From contig NZ_JABMLF010000001.1 in the NCBI RefSeq assembly GCF_013205055.1, forward strand, positions 496,001 through 560,000: a stretch of DNA of 64,000 nt, written 5' to 3'. The stretch is from Rathayibacter sp. VKM Ac-2856 (lineage in GTDB: Bacteria; Actinomycetota; Actinomycetes; Actinomycetales; Microbacteriaceae). The notes below the pieces were generated by a model. The model was not told where the DNA came from. It was given only the letters and a program-made list of their open reading frames with translations, and ran no database searches. The position numbers and the translations under genes are program-made. This document shows, in pieces, positions 41,738 to 49,581 of this stretch (position 1 is the first letter of the stretch; each line of letters starts with the position of its first letter).

Positions 41738-42472
41738 TCAGTCCGAGGCGGGGCGCACGCGAGCCGTGCGCCAGGTGTCGATGAGCACGACCGAGCCGAG
41801 CATGACGAGCGCGAGCGCCACCGACGCGAGGGTGTCGGTCAGCCAGTGGTAGCCGAGGTAGAGCCGGGCGACCACCTGGCCCGCGATCATCCCGAGCGAG
41901 AGGGCGAAGCCGCCGATCGCCCAGATCGGCGAGGAGCGGCGGGACGCGAGCAGGAACGTCGTGATCAGGAAGAAGTCGGAGACTCCCGTGACGTGCCCGG
42001 AGGGGAAGGAGAACGTCCCGTCGGCGCCGAGGAGCATGTACTCGACCGGCGGCCTCATCCGCTGCACCAGATGCGCGGCGAGCTGGACGCTGAGCATGCC
42101 GGTCACCATGCCGCCCGCCAGCAGGAGCGGGCGCCAGAGGTGCCGCGCGAGCGCGATCCACAGCACGAGCACGCCGAGGATGATGATCGGCAGGAAGACC
42201 GGCCCGAACACCGTGGCCAGGGTGTCCATCACGACGGTCCCCTCGGCGAAGCGCTTCGCGCGGAACCACTCGGAGACCGCGGGGTCGAGCGCGGCCAGGC
42301 CCGAGTCCGTCGCGACCTGGACGATCAGGGCGGCGAAGAGCACGAGCCCGACGGCGACCGACCCTCCGCCCGCGCGCATCAGACGGCGGCGGGCGGGCGC
42401 CGTCATCTCCCGCTGCTCGACGAGGAAGCGCTGATGGAATCGGGCGCTCGGGGAGAGGGCGGCGGTGCTCAT
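41738..42472 (-). CDS. PAP2-superfamily membrane phosphatase
   Basis: 244 residues with five to six TM helices. The three PAP2 active-site motifs are present, the first weakened: KRFAEGT/RMRPPVEY region, FSFPSGHVTGVSDFF with catalytic His, and RLYLGYHWLTDTLAS with the last Arg and His. These enzymes remove phosphate from lipid phosphates or undecaprenyl pyrophosphate on the outer membrane face. ATG 42472 is divergent from the DUF2243 gene. Confidence 0.9.
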   Translation of the reverse strand: MSTAALSPSARFHQRFLVEQREMTAPARRRLMRAGGGSVAVGLVLFAALIVQVATDSGLAALDPAVSEWFRAKRFAEGTVVMDTLATVFGPVFLPIIILGVLVLWIALARHLWRPLLLAGGMVTGMLSVQLAAHLVQRMRPPVEYMLLGADGTFSFPSGHVTGVSDFFLITTFLLASRRSSPIWAIGGFALSLGMIAGQVVARLYLGYHWLTDTLASVALALVMLGSVVLIDTWRTARVRPASD

Positions 42473-42568
42473 CCGCTCACCCTAGGGGTCGGCGGCCGAT
42501 CCGCCCCGACGGCCTGGCCGGTGGCAACCCCCTGCCCGGCCGGGTCGCGGGCACGGGATCGTCGAGGG

Positions 42569-43081
42569 ATGACCGCATCGCGCACTCCCGCCTCCCGAGC
42601 AGTCGACCCGCCCGAGCGTGCCCGGGGGTCGCGCACCGGGCAGAACCTCTGGTCGGGCGGGCTCTTCGGACTCGGCCTCGCGGCGTTCATCGACGAGACC
42701 GTCTTCCACCAGCTGCTGCACTGGCACCACTTCTACGACCTCGGCACGACCGAGCTCGGGCTCGTCTCGGACGGGATCTTCCACGCCGTCGGCTGGTTCG
42801 CCGCGATCGGCGCGCTCTTCCTCTTCGCCGATCTCCGCCGCCGCGGGGCCCTGGAGCCGATGCGCTGGATCGGGGCGGTGCTCGTCGGCGCCGGCGCGTT
42901 CCAGCTCTACGACGGCACCATCCAGCACAAGCTGCTGGGGCTCCACCAGATCCGCGCGGTCGACGACCTGCTGCCCTACGACCTGGCCTGGAACATCGTC
43001 GCCGTCGTGCTGATCCTCGCCGGGGCGGTTCTGCTCGTGCGGGCGAGGAGGGTCGCGGTCCGCAGCGGCGCCGGGTCGTGA
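42569..43081 (+). CDS. DUF2243 membrane protein
   Basis: 170 residues with four TM helices. The signature GGLFGLGLAAFIDETVFHQLL and HWHHFYDLG, then LYDGTIQHKLLGLHQIR, belong to DUF2243. The several membrane-embedded histidines suggest metal or heme binding, but no function is established. The stop overlaps the start of the CtaG-like gene by 4 bases, which fits its frequent association with caa3 oxidase assembly proteins. Confidence 0.9.
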   Translation: MTASRTPASRAVDPPERARGSRTGQNLWSGGLFGLGLAAFIDETVFHQLLHWHHFYDLGTTELGLVSDGIFHAVGWFAAIGALFLFADLRRRGALEPMRWIGAVLVGAGAFQLYDGTIQHKLLGLHQIRAVDDLLPYDLAWNIVAVVLILAGAVLLVRARRVAVRSGAGS

Positions 43082-43935
43082 CCGTTCCCGCGGTCGACTC
43101 CCCCGCCCACGCGCACGGCGCGGGCGTCGGGCTCGAGCCGATCCTGCTCCTGCTCGCGGCGGCGGCCGTCCTCGCCTACGTCGGCGCCGTCGAGGTGTCC
43201 CGTCGCCGCGGGCGCTCCTGGCCTCTGCACCGGGTCGTGCTGTGGACGGGCGGCGTCGCCTGCGCCGCGGTCGCCGCGGTCGATCCGCTCGCCGACGCCG
43301 CCCGGACGAGCTTCACCGCGCACATGGGGGCGCATCTGCTCGCCGGGATGCTCGCGCCGATCCTCCTCGTCCTCGCGGCTCCCGTCACCCTCGCGCTGCG
43401 GACGCTGAGCACGATCCCCGCGCGGCGCCTCTCTCGCCTGCTCCGCAGCGCGCCTGCCCGCGTGCTCGCCCACCCGATCACCGCGACCGTCCTGAGCGCG
43501 GGCGGACTCTGGCTGATCCACCGCACGCCGGTGCTCGAGGCGATGCACGGGGCGCCGCTGCTGCACGCCCTGCTCATCGCGCACTTCCTCCTGGCCGGCT
43601 GCCTCGTCACCGCCGCGATCATCGGCATCGATCCCCGCCCGCACCCGCCGGCCCGGGTGACGCAGGCCGTCGCGCTCGTCGTCGCGATGGCGTCGCACGC
43701 GATCCTCGCCAAGCAGCTCTACGCGACGCCGCCCGCCGTCTTCGCGCCCGCCGACGTGCGCGCGGGCGCCGAGCTGATGTACACCGCGGGCGCGTGGCTG
43801 GAGGCTGTCGTCGTGATCGTCTTCTGCGCGCAGTGGTACCGGGCGGCTGGGCGCCGCCTCGTCGTCGGCGAAGGCCGCGTCGAGCGCTGTGCCGAAGGTC
43901 GTGCCGGCCGGCAGATCGCCCGTCGTCCCGCGTGA
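43078..43935 (+). CDS. CtaG-like cytochrome c oxidase assembly protein
   Basis: 285 residues with about seven TM helices, family Caa3_CtaG. Conserved elements are DAARTSFTAHMGAHLLAGML with paired histidines, APILLVLAAPVTLALRTL and HAILAKQLYATPPAV. The family is required for CuA/CuB assembly of caa3 oxidase in Bacillus; no oxidase gene is in the window, and MASHA and HxxH metal ligands are visible. GTG 43078 overlaps the previous stop (GTGA). Confidence 0.88.
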   Translation: MTVPAVDSPAHAHGAGVGLEPILLLLAAAAVLAYVGAVEVSRRRGRSWPLHRVVLWTGGVACAAVAAVDPLADAARTSFTAHMGAHLLAGMLAPILLVLAAPVTLALRTLSTIPARRLSRLLRSAPARVLAHPITATVLSAGGLWLIHRTPVLEAMHGAPLLHALLIAHFLLAGCLVTAAIIGIDPRPHPPARVTQAVALVVAMASHAILAKQLYATPPAVFAPADVRAGAELMYTAGAWLEAVVVIVFCAQWYRAAGRRLVVGEGRVERCAEGRAGRQIARRPA

Positions 43936-43981
43936 TTGTCAAGAGCGGATAACCGCGCCGCCGATCCGGGACGATCGGGGA

Positions 43982-44173
43982 ATGGCGATCAGCGGCGCAC
44001 CTCTCGACGGTCGGCACGTGCGGTTCATCCGGTACACCCGCACCCGCGACGGCTGGACGAGCGAGACCGTGCACGGTCGTCTCGAGAGCCAGACTCCGGC
44101 GATCTGGCGGCTGCGCGTGGTGGACGAGCTCCGCGAGCTGCCGCGCGACGAGTGGGCGCTCTACCGCCCGTGA
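43982..44173 (+). CDS. Hypothetical 63-residue protein
   Basis: Starts MAISGAPLDGRHVRFIRYTR and ends ELPRDEWALYRP. It is basic-to-neutral with no membrane segment, and the pattern R..R..DGWTSETVHGRL looks like a compact beta-rich domain. Not recognised. No strong ribosome site. Kept because codon use is like the neighbours and it fits cleanly between two genes. Confidence 0.55.
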   Translation: MAISGAPLDGRHVRFIRYTRTRDGWTSETVHGRLESQTPAIWRLRVVDELRELPRDEWALYRP

Positions 44174-44292
44174 GGACGCGCTCCTCGGAGTGAGAGCCCG
44201 TCCCCGCGCCGCTGTCAAGATCCTCGCGGGCGACTCCGCGGCAGGGCTAGCGTCCTGATCGCCGGAGTCACACCCGGCGAGGAGGTCGTCCG

Positions 44293-44745
44293 TTGTCCCG
44301 CATCCGCACTCGCACGCACACCCGTCCGGCGTCGCGTCGGAGCGCTGCCCTGCTGCTCGCCGCCCTCGTGCTGCCCGTCTGCGGCTGCGCCGGTCTCACC
44401 CCCGACACGACGGCGGCCGGCAGCACCGCGGCGGCCTTCGCGGACGCTCTGGCGGCGGGCGACGGCGCCGCGGCCTGCGCCGCCCTCACCCCGCGCGCGG
44501 CCGAGGCGGTCGTCGACGTGGCGGCTGGAGCCGCGACCTGCGCCGACGCGATCCTCGCCCTCGGCCTCGATCCCGCCTCGAGCGCCGACCCCCGCGCCGA
44601 GGCCTACGGGCAGGCCGCCGTCGTCGCGCTCGAGGGCGACACCGTCTTCCTCGCGGCGAGCGGTGACGGCTGGCGGATCCGCGCGGCGGGCTGCACCGCC
44701 ACCGGCGAGGACTCCCCCTACGACTGCGTGATCGACGGTTCGTGA
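44293..44745 (+). CDS. Putative lipoprotein
   Basis: 150 residues from TTG 44293, which has a GAGGAGG ribosome site. Basic N-terminus RTRTHTRPASRRSAALLLAA, then LVLPVCGCAG with a lipobox (VCGC or LPVC). The mature part is Ala-rich with Cys at four positions and resembles a small alpha/beta NTF2-like domain (AAAFADALAAGDGAAACAAL). Function unknown. A TAGCGT -10 lies at 44248-44253. It is followed without a gap by a 27-residue membrane peptide and the DUF6766 gene. Confidence 0.75.
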   Translation: MSRIRTRTHTRPASRRSAALLLAALVLPVCGCAGLTPDTTAAGSTAAAFADALAAGDGAAACAALTPRAAEAVVDVAAGAATCADAILALGLDPASSADPRAEAYGQAAVVALEGDTVFLAASGDGWRIRAAGCTATGEDSPYDCVIDGS

Positions 44746-44828
44746 TGCGCGCTGTGTTCGCCGGCTGCCTGATCCTCCTCACGGTCGGGCTCGTCTTCTT
44801 CCTCGCGGTGGGGCTGCTGCACCGATGA
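44745..44828 (+). CDS. 27-residue single-TM peptide
   Basis: Reads MRAVFAGCLILLTVGLVFFL and then AVGLLHR before TGA. The whole peptide is one hydrophobic helix with a basic start and end. Its ATG overlaps the lipoprotein stop (TGATG) and its stop overlaps the next ATG (ATGA), so both junctions are coupled. That makes it likely to be translated. Function unknown, perhaps a subunit of the membrane protein encoded next. Confidence 0.65.
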   Translation: MRAVFAGCLILLTVGLVFFLAVGLLHR

Positions 44829-45550
44829 GCACCGCGACCCGGCCGCGCGGCGCCGAGCGCGAGCGCTCCGCCGATCGCCGCTTCCTGCGGGACAACGGGC
44901 TGACGCTCGTCTTCGGCGCCCTCTTCCTGCTGTCCGTCGCCGGCCAGTCGATCGCGGGGTTCCTCGTGTACCTCGACGACCTCCGCGTGGCGGGCCTGGA
45001 GCCGGTGACCTACCTGCGGTACCTCACCTCGTCGAGCTTCTCCGCCGACGTCGCCGAGAACTGGCAGTCGGAGTACCTGCAGTTCTTCCTCTACATCGCC
45101 GCGACGGTCTGGTTCGTGCAGCGCGGCTCCTCCGAGTCGAAGACCCCGGACGACGCGGGCCGGGCCACGGAGGAGGAGCAGCGGATGGGACGGTGGGCCG
45201 AGGAGTCCTCGCCCCGCCCCGCGAAGCTCCCGCGCGGCCTGCGGCGGTGGCTGTACTCGCACTCGCTCCTGCTCGTGATGGGCACGGTCTTCGTCGGATC
45301 CTGGCTCGCCCAGTCGGTCGCGGGGCACGTGGCCTACGACGAGCAGCAGCTGACGGACCTGTCGGCGCCGCTGTCGTGGGGCGAGTACCTCGCGTGCTCC
45401 GACTTCTGGAACCGCACGCTGCAGAACTGGCAGTCCGAGTTCCTCGCGGTGGGCAGCATGGCCGCTCTCTCGGTCCGTCTCCGCGAGCGCGGCTCACCGG
45501 AGTCGAAGGCGGTCGGCGCTCCGGACGACGAGACGGGCGGTGACGACTGA
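44825..45550 (+). CDS. DUF6766 family membrane protein
   Basis: 241 residues with four TM helices arranged as two similar halves. Half 1 has DNGLTLVFGALFLLSVAGQS, PVTYLRYLTSSSFSADV and ENWQSEYLQFF. Half 2 has HSLLLVMGTVFVGSWLAQSV, LSWGEYLACSDFWNRTL and QNWQSEFLAV. RGSSESK and RGSPESK end each half. This internal duplication is typical of DUF6766. Function unknown. ATG 44825 overlaps the preceding short gene. Confidence 0.88.
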   Translation: MSTATRPRGAERERSADRRFLRDNGLTLVFGALFLLSVAGQSIAGFLVYLDDLRVAGLEPVTYLRYLTSSSFSADVAENWQSEYLQFFLYIAATVWFVQRGSSESKTPDDAGRATEEEQRMGRWAEESSPRPAKLPRGLRRWLYSHSLLLVMGTVFVGSWLAQSVAGHVAYDEQQLTDLSAPLSWGEYLACSDFWNRTLQNWQSEFLAVGSMAALSVRLRERGSPESKAVGAPDDETGGDD

Positions 45551-45926
45551 GCGCGACCGGCAGGTGTGCGCTGAACGGACAGCACGGCGAGCCGGAGTGA
45601 TCGGACGAGAAGTTACGTTCTCAGTCGGAACAGCATCTTCCGATCATGCCCAGGACCCCGGCGACAGGACGACCACCATGCGCTTCCTCCCTCATCGGAG
45701 CGCCCCGTTGCTGCGGAGCGGGCCGGAGCCGACGCGGTGCTCGCAGTGCGTCTGCCGACCGCCGCGCCGATCGCCGGGAGCTGCAGCGGTCCGCGCGTCC
45801 TGCGCGCGGGTGCGCTCGGTTCCGATCCTCGTCGGCACGGCGCCTTCCGCGATGTCACCGTTTCAGTGACACTGGACTCGATGTCTCCGCAGATCAGCAG
45901 CCCGCCGGCCGGCCGCGACGGTCACC
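45551..45926. other. Intergenic region without a convincing gene
   Basis: 376 bp. Open frames here are Arg/Ser/Pro-rich without domains, and a long plus frame from 45540 overlaps the DUF6766 stop. I see no RNA gene or strong palindrome. It probably holds the promoter of the next small gene. Confidence 0.5.
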
Positions 45927-46184
45927 GTGCCTGACGATCCTCGCGACGGGGTGTTCGTCTCCTGGGTGGCGTCCCTGCCGGACGTGACGGACGCCGAGGC
46001 GAGCATCCTCCAGGCCGTCGGCTTCCTCAGCGCGACTCTGCGGATCTCCGCCGACCTGGCGTTCCTCGCCCTGCGCGACGACGCGGACGCGGCCGGACTG
46101 GAGCTCTCCGCCGCGGCGCGCGAGGTCCTCGAGCACCGCCGCACCATCGCGGCGCCCCGCTCCGAGCACCCCTGCCACAGCTGA
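45927..46184 (+). CDS. Minimal ANTAR-like domain protein
   Basis: 85 residues from GTG 45927; a stop (45867-45869) lies in frame upstream and no other start lies between. Residues 27-70 (ILQAVGFLSATLRISADLAF, then LALRDDADAAGL) follow the ANTAR pattern IxQAxGxLMAxxxxSADxAFxxLRxxA, with a helix ending AAREVLEHRRT. ANTAR domains bind dual hexaloop RNA hairpins to prevent termination. Normally they sit behind GAF or receiver domains, and none is seen here. Two positions differ from the usual alanine/lysine set, so RNA binding is uncertain. Confidence 0.55.
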   Translation: MPDDPRDGVFVSWVASLPDVTDAEASILQAVGFLSATLRISADLAFLALRDDADAAGLELSAAAREVLEHRRTIAAPRSEHPCHS

Positions 46185-46265
46185 CATTCCGCGGCTGCGC
46201 CAGCGGCTGACGCACCGCGATCTCGAGCAGGATCGGCTCCACGGCTGGCTCCACCTCGACAGCGT

Positions 46266-46305
46266 GGGTCTCGATACGGCCCTCCGGGCCTACTCGACCA
46301 ACATG
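46266..46305 (+). repeat. REP-like palindromic element, last copy
   Basis: GGGTCTCGATACGGCCC, loop TCC, GGGCCTACTCGACCAACATG. The rest of the region 46185-46559 shows no gene. Confidence 0.85.
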
Positions 46306-46522
46306 GGCAGGAGCGTCACGTCTCACGGAGACGGGAGGTCGTTTCCTCGGGATCCGACCTTCCCGCCACCCACCGCCCGCGGGAGGCACGATCACCGGAG
46401 GTGGAGTCCCCCGAACCAGCCGACCGCCTTCAAGGCGTTCGGCGGAGAACGCGTGCCAGCGTTCTTCGCGAGCCGTCCGCAGGACGCTCCACGAAACGCC
46501 CCCACCGACCCAGCCAACTGCG

Positions 46523-46550
46523 CTGGGACGAGCGCTCGCGCTCGTCCCAG
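46523..46550. terminator. Perfect hairpin downstream of the ybbN-like gene
   Basis: CTGGGACGAGCG pairs with CGCTCGTCCCAG across a 4-base loop, 9 bp beyond the end of the minus-strand gene. A terminator without a T-run on the minus strand. Confidence 0.65.
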
Positions 46551-46559
46551 TAATTCAGA

Positions 46560-47525
46560 TCAGTACAGCAGCCCAGTGAGCCGCGCCCGCGCCTTGTTCA
46601 CGCGCGGGTCGGTCGTGCCGACGATCTCGAACAGCTCGAGCAGGCGGGCGCGGACGCTGGCCTTCCCGTCGGCGTCGAGGCGCGGGAACATCGAGAGCAG
46701 GCGGTCGAACGCGTCCTCGACGTGTCCGCCGGAGACGTCGAGGTCGGCGACGGCGAGCTGCGCGTCGAGGTTCGCGGGCTCGGCGGCCGCGGTCGAGCGG
46801 ATGTCGTCGAGGGTGCGCCCCTGGAGGCGCTCGAGGAGCTTGACCTGGGCGAGTCCGGCGACGGCGAGGTCGTCGCGCGGGTTCTGCGCGATCGCGGTCT
46901 CGTACTCGCTGATCGCGGCGGAGTAGTCGCCGCGGTCGATCGCGTCGTACGCCTCCTGGTGGTGCGGCGGAAGCGGCGCGGCCTCGGGCTCGGCGCCCGG
47001 CTCCGCGGCCGCACCCGGGTCGACCGGGACGGTGCCGGTGACGCCCTGCTGGGCGGCGAGCTGGAGGACCTGCTCGAGCAGGTCGCGCAGCTGCTCCTCG
47101 GTGATGAGGCCGTTGAACATGGGCACCGGTCGGCCGGCGATGACGGCGGCGATCGTCGGCACGGACTGCACCTGGAACGCCTGCGCGAGCTGCGGACTCG
47201 ACTCGACGTCGACCCCGACCAGCACGAGCGCGCCGGCGTACGAGATCACGACCTTCTCGAGCAGGGCGGTCATGCTCAGGCTCTGGTCGGACCAGGAGCC
47301 GCGGAGGTCCACGATCACGGGGACCCGCGAGGACAGCTGGACGACCTGGTCGAACTCGGCGTCACCGGCCGACAGCAGCAGCGGGTTCGCGACGGGCGAG
47401 CCCTGCGGGGCGTCGCCGCCGGCGGGCGCGGCGGGTGCGGCCGGCGGGGTGCGCCGGTTCACCAGGGTGGACAGGTCGACGGCGCCGCGGAGGTTTCCGG
47501 GCAGCGGGGGCAGGGGGGTGCTCAC
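46560..47525 (-). CDS. YbbN/CnoX-like thioredoxin-TPR protein (no CxxC)
   Basis: 321 residues. A thioredoxin-like domain (residues 60-165) carries VIVDLRGSWSDQSLSMTALL where a true thioredoxin has WCGPC, so it is redox-inactive. The end of the fold shows FQVQSVPTIAAVIAGRPVPM. The C-terminal half is TPR-like (YDAIDRGDYSAAISEYETAI; LAVAGLAQVKLLERLQG). This matches YbbN-type holdase co-chaperones. GTG 47525 overlaps the upstream membrane-protein gene by 4 bases (GTGA), so the pair is coupled. Confidence 0.85.
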   Translation of the reverse strand: MSTPLPPLPGNLRGAVDLSTLVNRRTPPAAPAAPAGGDAPQGSPVANPLLLSAGDAEFDQVVQLSSRVPVIVDLRGSWSDQSLSMTALLEKVVISYAGALVLVGVDVESSPQLAQAFQVQSVPTIAAVIAGRPVPMFNGLITEEQLRDLLEQVLQLAAQQGVTGTVPVDPGAAAEPGAEPEAAPLPPHHQEAYDAIDRGDYSAAISEYETAIAQNPRDDLAVAGLAQVKLLERLQGRTLDDIRSTAAAEPANLDAQLAVADLDVSGGHVEDAFDRLLSMFPRLDADGKASVRARLLELFEIVGTTDPRVNKARARLTGLLY

Positions 47526-49327
47526 GGCAGCTGCACCACCGAGACGAGTCCTTGGCTCCATCCGAGCATGACGATCTTCTCCTCCGATCCGACGGGCGGT
47601 ACGTAGAACAGCAACTGATAACCGTAGGTGGTCGCGATCCCCGTGGTCGACTTGTCGATGCCGAGCAGGGTCTGCGAGGCGCCGGACGTCGACACGGTCG
47701 ACCCCTCGGCGGTGGGGCGGACGGTCGCGGTCTCGGCGATGCTCGCGGCGACGAGCGCACCGGAGTCGTTCGTCGCGAGGGCGATGGTGGGCGAGGTGCC
47801 GGCCGCGTTCGTGAACTCGATCGACGCCGTGTCCGGCAGCGCCTCCCGGTCGGCGTTCTTCTTGTCGACGCCGACCTGGCCGCGGAGCGTGTCGCCGTCG
47901 GCCGAGAAGGTGCCGGCGTACTGGCTGGAGTCGCCGTTCGCGAGGATGTCCGCGTAGGCGGTCCCGACGATCTCGGGCGCGAGCGTCATCAGCTTGGAGT
48001 CGGGCGCGACGATCGAGGTGCCGACCGTGACCGGGGCGACGTCGGGGATCCGCGCGTTGGCCTCGAGCGAGATCGCGTAGTCGACCTTGTAGTCGACGCG
48101 GGGGCTGGCCTGGCTGAGCATCAGGGCGATGGGCGCCTGGGTCGCGTCGGCGGTGTTCTGCACGACCGCCGTGACGAGGCGGGGCCAGCTGTCGGTGTCC
48201 TGCGGCAGCACGAGGCTGACCGGCGAGGCGGGGATCGCCTGCGGCGGGTCGATGGTGCCGCCCTTCGAGAGGACCTCGTAGTTCGTCTTCCGCTCCGTCA
48301 GGGACTCACCCTGGAAGCGCTCGGCGAGGATGTTCGCGTCGCGGGCGGCGTCCGCCGCGGCGGCGACCTCGGAGACCGAGGCGACGATCGCCTCCGCCTG
48401 CTGAGTGGTCACGACCGGGGTCGGCTCGGCCGCGACGGGGTCCGCTCCGGCGGTCGCGGTGGCCGACGCCGACGGGGTCCCCGTGGCTCCGGCGGCGAGG
48501 TCGGGCCAGTAGTCGGAGCTGCAGCCGGCGAGGAGCACGGTCGTGCCGAGGGCGAGCGGCAGCACGAGCAGGCGACGACGGCGCGTCGGCGCGGGCGCGG
48601 CGATCGACGACTGGATGCCGGCCCGGGCACGCGGCATGCGGACGCCGCGCGGCACCTTGCCCTGCGGTCCCTTGCGCCGGGGGCCGTGCTGACGGCGGAG
48701 GTGGAGGAACGCCCAGATGTAGAGGACGAGGCCGACGAGCAGCATCACCGCGCCGCCGAGCAGCAGCGGGCCGGCCAGCGGCGTGGCCGTGTCGACCGGC
48801 CAGCTGACGCGGATGTCGCTCGCGGCGGGGGCGGTGCCGTCGGTCGCGACGATCAGCGAGACGTCCTCGGGGAGGTCGAGCGCGACGGTGATGCTGCCGG
48901 AGCCCTCGAACTGCTCGAGCCAGAGGTCCGAGCCGCGCGGATCGACGACGGCGGCGTCCGCCTCGGCGACGTCGGAGGCGAGCGTGAGCGCGGTCCCGGT
49001 CTCCTGCTCGGCGGACAGGGCGTCGGCCCCGTCCTCGGTGCTCGTGTAGTCGATCCGGTCGTAGTCGGAGCCGCCGACCCAGCCCAGAACGTCGGAGGTC
49101 GGCGCGTACGCCATGACGAGGTCGCCCTCGCCCTCGACGGTGATCGTCTGCCGACCAGGGTTGGCCCCGAGGGTGCTGCCGTCGATGACGGCGTAGGGGG
49201 CGGCGGAGTCGAGCGCCGTCTCGGCGGTGAGCGACTCGGGTGGAGCCCACACGGTCCGCTGACCGATGCCGAGCGCGATGAGCGCCGCGGCGAAGACGGT
49301 GGCGATGATGGCGAAGACGAACCGCAC
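47522..49327 (-). CDS. Large membrane protein with an internal lipobox-like segment
   Basis: 601 residues, not recognised. N-terminal TM RFVFAIIATVFAAALIALG, an extracytoplasmic domain of about 150 residues, a second TM (AGPLLLGGAVMLLVGLVLYI), a basic stretch RRQHGPRRKGPQGKVPRG, then RRRRLLVLPLALGTTVLLAG followed by CSSDYWPD. The last is a perfect lipoprotein signal in the middle of the chain. The remaining 300 residues are an acidic secreted-like domain. AGGAGGA decides GTG 49327. It could be a fusion of a membrane protein with a lipoprotein. Confidence 0.8.
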   Translation of the reverse strand: MRFVFAIIATVFAAALIALGIGQRTVWAPPESLTAETALDSAAPYAVIDGSTLGANPGRQTITVEGEGDLVMAYAPTSDVLGWVGGSDYDRIDYTSTEDGADALSAEQETGTALTLASDVAEADAAVVDPRGSDLWLEQFEGSGSITVALDLPEDVSLIVATDGTAPAASDIRVSWPVDTATPLAGPLLLGGAVMLLVGLVLYIWAFLHLRRQHGPRRKGPQGKVPRGVRMPRARAGIQSSIAAPAPTRRRRLLVLPLALGTTVLLAGCSSDYWPDLAAGATGTPSASATATAGADPVAAEPTPVVTTQQAEAIVASVSEVAAAADAARDANILAERFQGESLTERKTNYEVLSKGGTIDPPQAIPASPVSLVLPQDTDSWPRLVTAVVQNTADATQAPIALMLSQASPRVDYKVDYAISLEANARIPDVAPVTVGTSIVAPDSKLMTLAPEIVGTAYADILANGDSSQYAGTFSADGDTLRGQVGVDKKNADREALPDTASIEFTNAAGTSPTIALATNDSGALVAASIAETATVRPTAEGSTVSTSGASQTLLGIDKSTTGIATTYGYQLLFYVPPVGSEEKIVMLGWSQGLVSVVQLP

Positions 49328-49426
49328 GAAAGAACTCCTCCTGCGTTGCCGGATCGGGGGTGGCGGCCCGGGACGGCTCCGGTGACGGCCGGACCGGGGC
49401 GCGACGGCAACAGACAAAGACAGTCC

Positions 49427-49432
49427 AGGTTA
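49427..49432 (-). promoter_or_regulatory. -10 element before the large membrane-protein gene
   Basis: Minus strand TAACCT, about 100 bases before the GTG at 49327. No clear -35. Confidence 0.4.
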
Positions 49433-49527
49433 GCGGATGGCTCGGATCGAACCCAGGGATCGGCCGAGAGCACCGTCGGGCGGCGCGGGAAGCGGGTGTC
49501 GCCCCGGGCCGGGAGGCACCCGCTGAC

Positions 49528-49533
49528 TAAACT
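49528..49533 (+). promoter_or_regulatory. -10 element of the coiled-coil protein gene
   Basis: TAAACT, 48 bases before GTG 49582, leaving a leader with the ribosome site GGAGGAG. Confidence 0.5.
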
Positions 49534-49581
49534 CCCTGGAGTGCCGCGACCCCACCGCGGCCGTGTTCCGGAGGAGACGAC

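Noticed and set aside
45540-45869. 109-residue plus frame overlapping the DUF6766 stop
   Set aside because: Arg/Ser/Pro-rich without domain or ribosome site; probably non-coding.
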